DNA of 64,000 bases. Origin: Tetracladium setigerum (taxonomy: Eukaryota > Ascomycota > Leotiomycetes > Helotiales). The position numbers and the translations under genes were made by a program. Position 1 is the stretch's first letter, and each line of letters starts with the position of its first letter. The notes beneath the pieces were generated by a model that worked only from the letters and a program-made list of their open reading frames with translations, was not told where the DNA came from and ran no database searches. The stretch covers positions 124,001-188,000 of the forward strand of contig PZJY01000009.1 of assembly GCA_031472005.1 (NCBI GenBank). The letters are read 5' to 3'. Below, piece by piece: positions 62,532 to 64,000 of this stretch.

Positions 62532-62822
62532 ATGGCACCGCAGTTTACATCTGAAGATTATGAGTCCATGCCAACGCTGTAAGAAGCTTTAATGGAGTTA
62601 GATCCGGCCTGTGAAGCTGGGAAAGGCGATGCCAAGAGCTTACGGCAGCTGCAGCTCAGTTTGAGCACATTACCCTTGGACGTTACGAGGCTAAGGCAAA
62701 CCCAGACCAATATGTCGCTAGATTTTACCGAGCACGGCGGAAGAGGCTTTTGTGGCAAAGAACCTTCGCAATATCTCTCTCTTCGATCGACATTCGAGGG
62801 ATTTTCCAATTTCATGTCGTAG
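62532..62822 (+). pseudogene. Interrupted open frame, possible gene relic
   Basis: From the ATG at 62532 a frame MAPQFTSEDYESMPTL runs into TAA at 62580-62582 and continues in the same frame for 80 codons (from EALMELDPACEAG to the TAG at 62820-62822). One stop apart, it reads as a single small hydrophilic protein of about 96 residues. The family is unknown to me; the ELDPACEAG, LRQLQ and STLPLDVTRL words faintly recall ankyrin-type helices. It could be a relic of a gene lost between the two cluster genes, or chance. Confidence 0.25.
62662..62669 (-). promoter_or_regulatory. Copper-starvation regulator-like octamer (TGTGCTCA)
   Basis: TGAGCACA on the plus strand is TGTGCTCA on the minus. This is the octamer I recall for the A. 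fumigatus copper-responsive regulator Mac1/MacA. It lies 544 bases upstream of the NRPS-like start and 917 bases upstream of the isocyanide synthase start. TGCGCTCA at 62884-62891 differs by one base. A single octamer has a real chance of being random. Confidence 0.35.
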
Positions 62823-63585
62823 GATTTCGAAATGTGAAGTCAATGATGGTGGATGACTAGCTTTGCAGGATGACTTTCAATGCTGCGCTCAACAAAAAGT
62901 TATTCAAATTCTGCCTAATTCAATGGAGCTTGTGAAAAATGATGAACAATATCGCACTTGGTATACGAATGTGATCTATCATGTACATTCTTGAAAATAT
63001 CAGTGAATTCATAAGTCACGGGTTTAAGATTTGAACTGTTTTACAGTCAAGCCTCTCTGCCAGGAGGCGGGAAACCTGGACATGGCGAAGTATACCAGTA
63101 TGCCCTCCATTTACTGTGCTCCAGGTTTCTGTTGCCCTGTGAAGGGATTCTGAACTAAGCCTAATAAAGTATGCAAAATATTTGATAACACTAAGCATTT
63201 TCACTCAGAGGCTTGACTATAGCATGCTATGTCACTTCAGCTACATTCAACAGAATACAAACCGTGACATTATGACTGTACGTGAATGCAACACATCGGG
63301 AAATCGGGTGTAACTGATATGTTTGACGTTTCAGCGCGTACGAACGGCGAATGTAGTAGCTGTCAAGAGTGGAAATTTTCTCATCTCACCGAGAAATGAG
63401 GCCTTGTTTTTGGGAAGCCGTAGCCCTGCAGACAAGTATTAATACCAGTCAAATGTTTGTGGTCCTGATTCACAACCCGTTCTTGCTCCGTCCCCATATT
63501 CCAATCTGCATCCAATTAATCTTTTGATTACTTCCGATCTCCAACGCAGCACCAAAACTCGGTCCAAATTAACTTCTTATCTACA

Positions 63586-64000
63586 ATGGGATCCATTACA
63601 CACACCGTCGAGCTCCCAACCATCCTCGCGCCAAGCGAGCAGTCGTCCACTCTCAAACATGGCATCATAACAGTAACAACCGAGATCCCGACAGTCTCAG
63701 TCACAGAGGACTTGTCCTTGAATGCTTCCGATGCAAACAACTCTGTCGCTGAAACATCTTCGAAGATCCTGGAAATCATCTTCGACTATGCACTCAATAA
63801 ATTCAGCGATACGAAGGAGCGACTCAACTCGGGCAGACCCAAGTTCTTGTCAGTTATCGAGAAGTTCCTTGTCGCCAACACTCGAGTCGAAGTTTGTCTC
63901 CCAGCTTTTCCATTCAAATCGGCAAACAAGGTCTACAAAGTTCTCGGTGTTCTTCCTGATAAAGCCGAGGAAGTTGCACTTCAACGATTGAATGATATGT
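63586..64000 (+). CDS. Isocyanide synthase (Dit1/PvcA family), 5' part
   Basis: The open frame starts at ATG 63586 and runs off the window after 138 codons. After a Ser/Thr-rich head of about 58 residues it shows SSKILEIIFDYALNKFSDTKE, RPKFLSVIEKFL, and VCLPAFPFKSANKVYKVLG followed by LPDKAEE. These are the N-terminal blocks of the Dit1/PvcA family, in which the enzyme converts an amino-acid amine (with ribulose 5-phosphate, as shown for bacterial members) to an isonitrile. Yeast Dit1 belongs to the same family. Whether a further domain (for example a fused dioxygenase or NRPS part) follows cannot be seen. It is divergent from the NRPS-like gene, so the two likely share regulation and a pathway. 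A TATTAATA box-like word near 63438 lies about 150 bases before the ATG. Confidence 0.82.
   Translation, partial: MGSITHTVELPTILAPSEQSSTLKHGIITVTTEIPTVSVTEDLSLNASDANNSVAETSSKILEIIFDYALNKFSDTKERLNSGRPKFLSVIEKFLVANTRVEVCLPAFPFKSANKVYKVLGVLPDKAEEVALQRLNDM

Larger units (their letters stand above)
62119..63585. other. Shared divergent promoter of the NRPS-like and isocyanide synthase genes
   Basis: A 1.47-kb region between two start codons. It contains a copper-regulator-like octamer, a near match 220 bases away, and an interrupted open frame listed separately. No other gene is seen. Confidence 0.6.

Noticed and set aside
1..64000. tRNA, rRNA, CRISPR or transposon genes
   Set aside because: I looked for GTTCGA/GTTCAA B-box words, inverted repeats and transposase or reverse-transcriptase motifs and found no supportable case by eye.

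Overview
The window is nuclear DNA of a filamentous ascomycete (Pezizomycotina; a leotiomycete-like species is a guess). The evidence is GT-AG introns of roughly 45-90 bases, many pyrimidine-rich leaders and simple repeats, and fungal-specific families (GWT1, Kin4-type kinase, WSC-domain protein, siderophore transporter, isocyanide synthase). I saw no tRNA, rRNA, CRISPR array or recognisable transposon. Gene density is low: about 12 supportable genes in 64 kb, with intergenic stretches of 5-7 kb.

Layout: 5.2-6.0 kb, a bZIP-like regulator (+). 12.8-16.6 kb, a Kin4-type Ser/Thr kinase (-). 21.4-23.0 kb, GWT1, the GPI-anchor inositol acyltransferase (-). 24.2-25.4 kb, a Clp1 (clampless)-like protein (+). 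32.0-33.8 kb, a family 2 glycosyltransferase (-). 40.7-41.9 kb, a low-complexity coiled-coil protein (+). 43.7-45.3 kb, coding-looking scraps that may be a decayed gene. 45.7-46.8 kb, a metallo-beta-lactamase-fold protein (-). 47.6-49.8 kb, a secreted triple-WSC protein with a mucin-like stalk (-). 51.4-52.7 kb, a 2OG-Fe(II) dioxygenase (-). 53.4-54.9 kb, an MFS transporter (+). 55.8-57.6 kb, a siderophore-type MFS transporter (-). 58.2-62.1 kb, an NRPS-like adenylation-carrier-acyltransferase enzyme (-). 63.6 kb to the right edge, the start of an isocyanide synthase (+).

The most interesting part is the right end. An isocyanide synthase gene and an A-T-transferase NRPS-like gene are transcribed away from each other from one shared 1.47-kb intergenic region. 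As I recall, in Aspergillus fumigatus CrmA these activities are fused in one protein. Here they look like a split version, next to a siderophore-family transporter and a second MFS transporter. The shared promoter has one exact match to the octamer I recall for the A. fumigatus copper-starvation regulator (TGTGCTCA), and the siderophore transporter has an ATCAGATAA GATA-type iron-repressor site about 150 bases upstream of its ATG. Together this suggests a metal-responsive isocyanide metabolite cluster that continues beyond position 64000.

A second theme is data quality. Three genes (GWT1, the metallo-beta-lactamase-like gene, the NRPS-like gene) need one extra base to restore a continuous family-like protein, and the kinase gene probably does too. 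All four lie at a short homopolymer. Since GWT1 is normally essential, the likely cause is homopolymer undercalling rather than four pseudogenes, but that cannot be proved from sequence alone.
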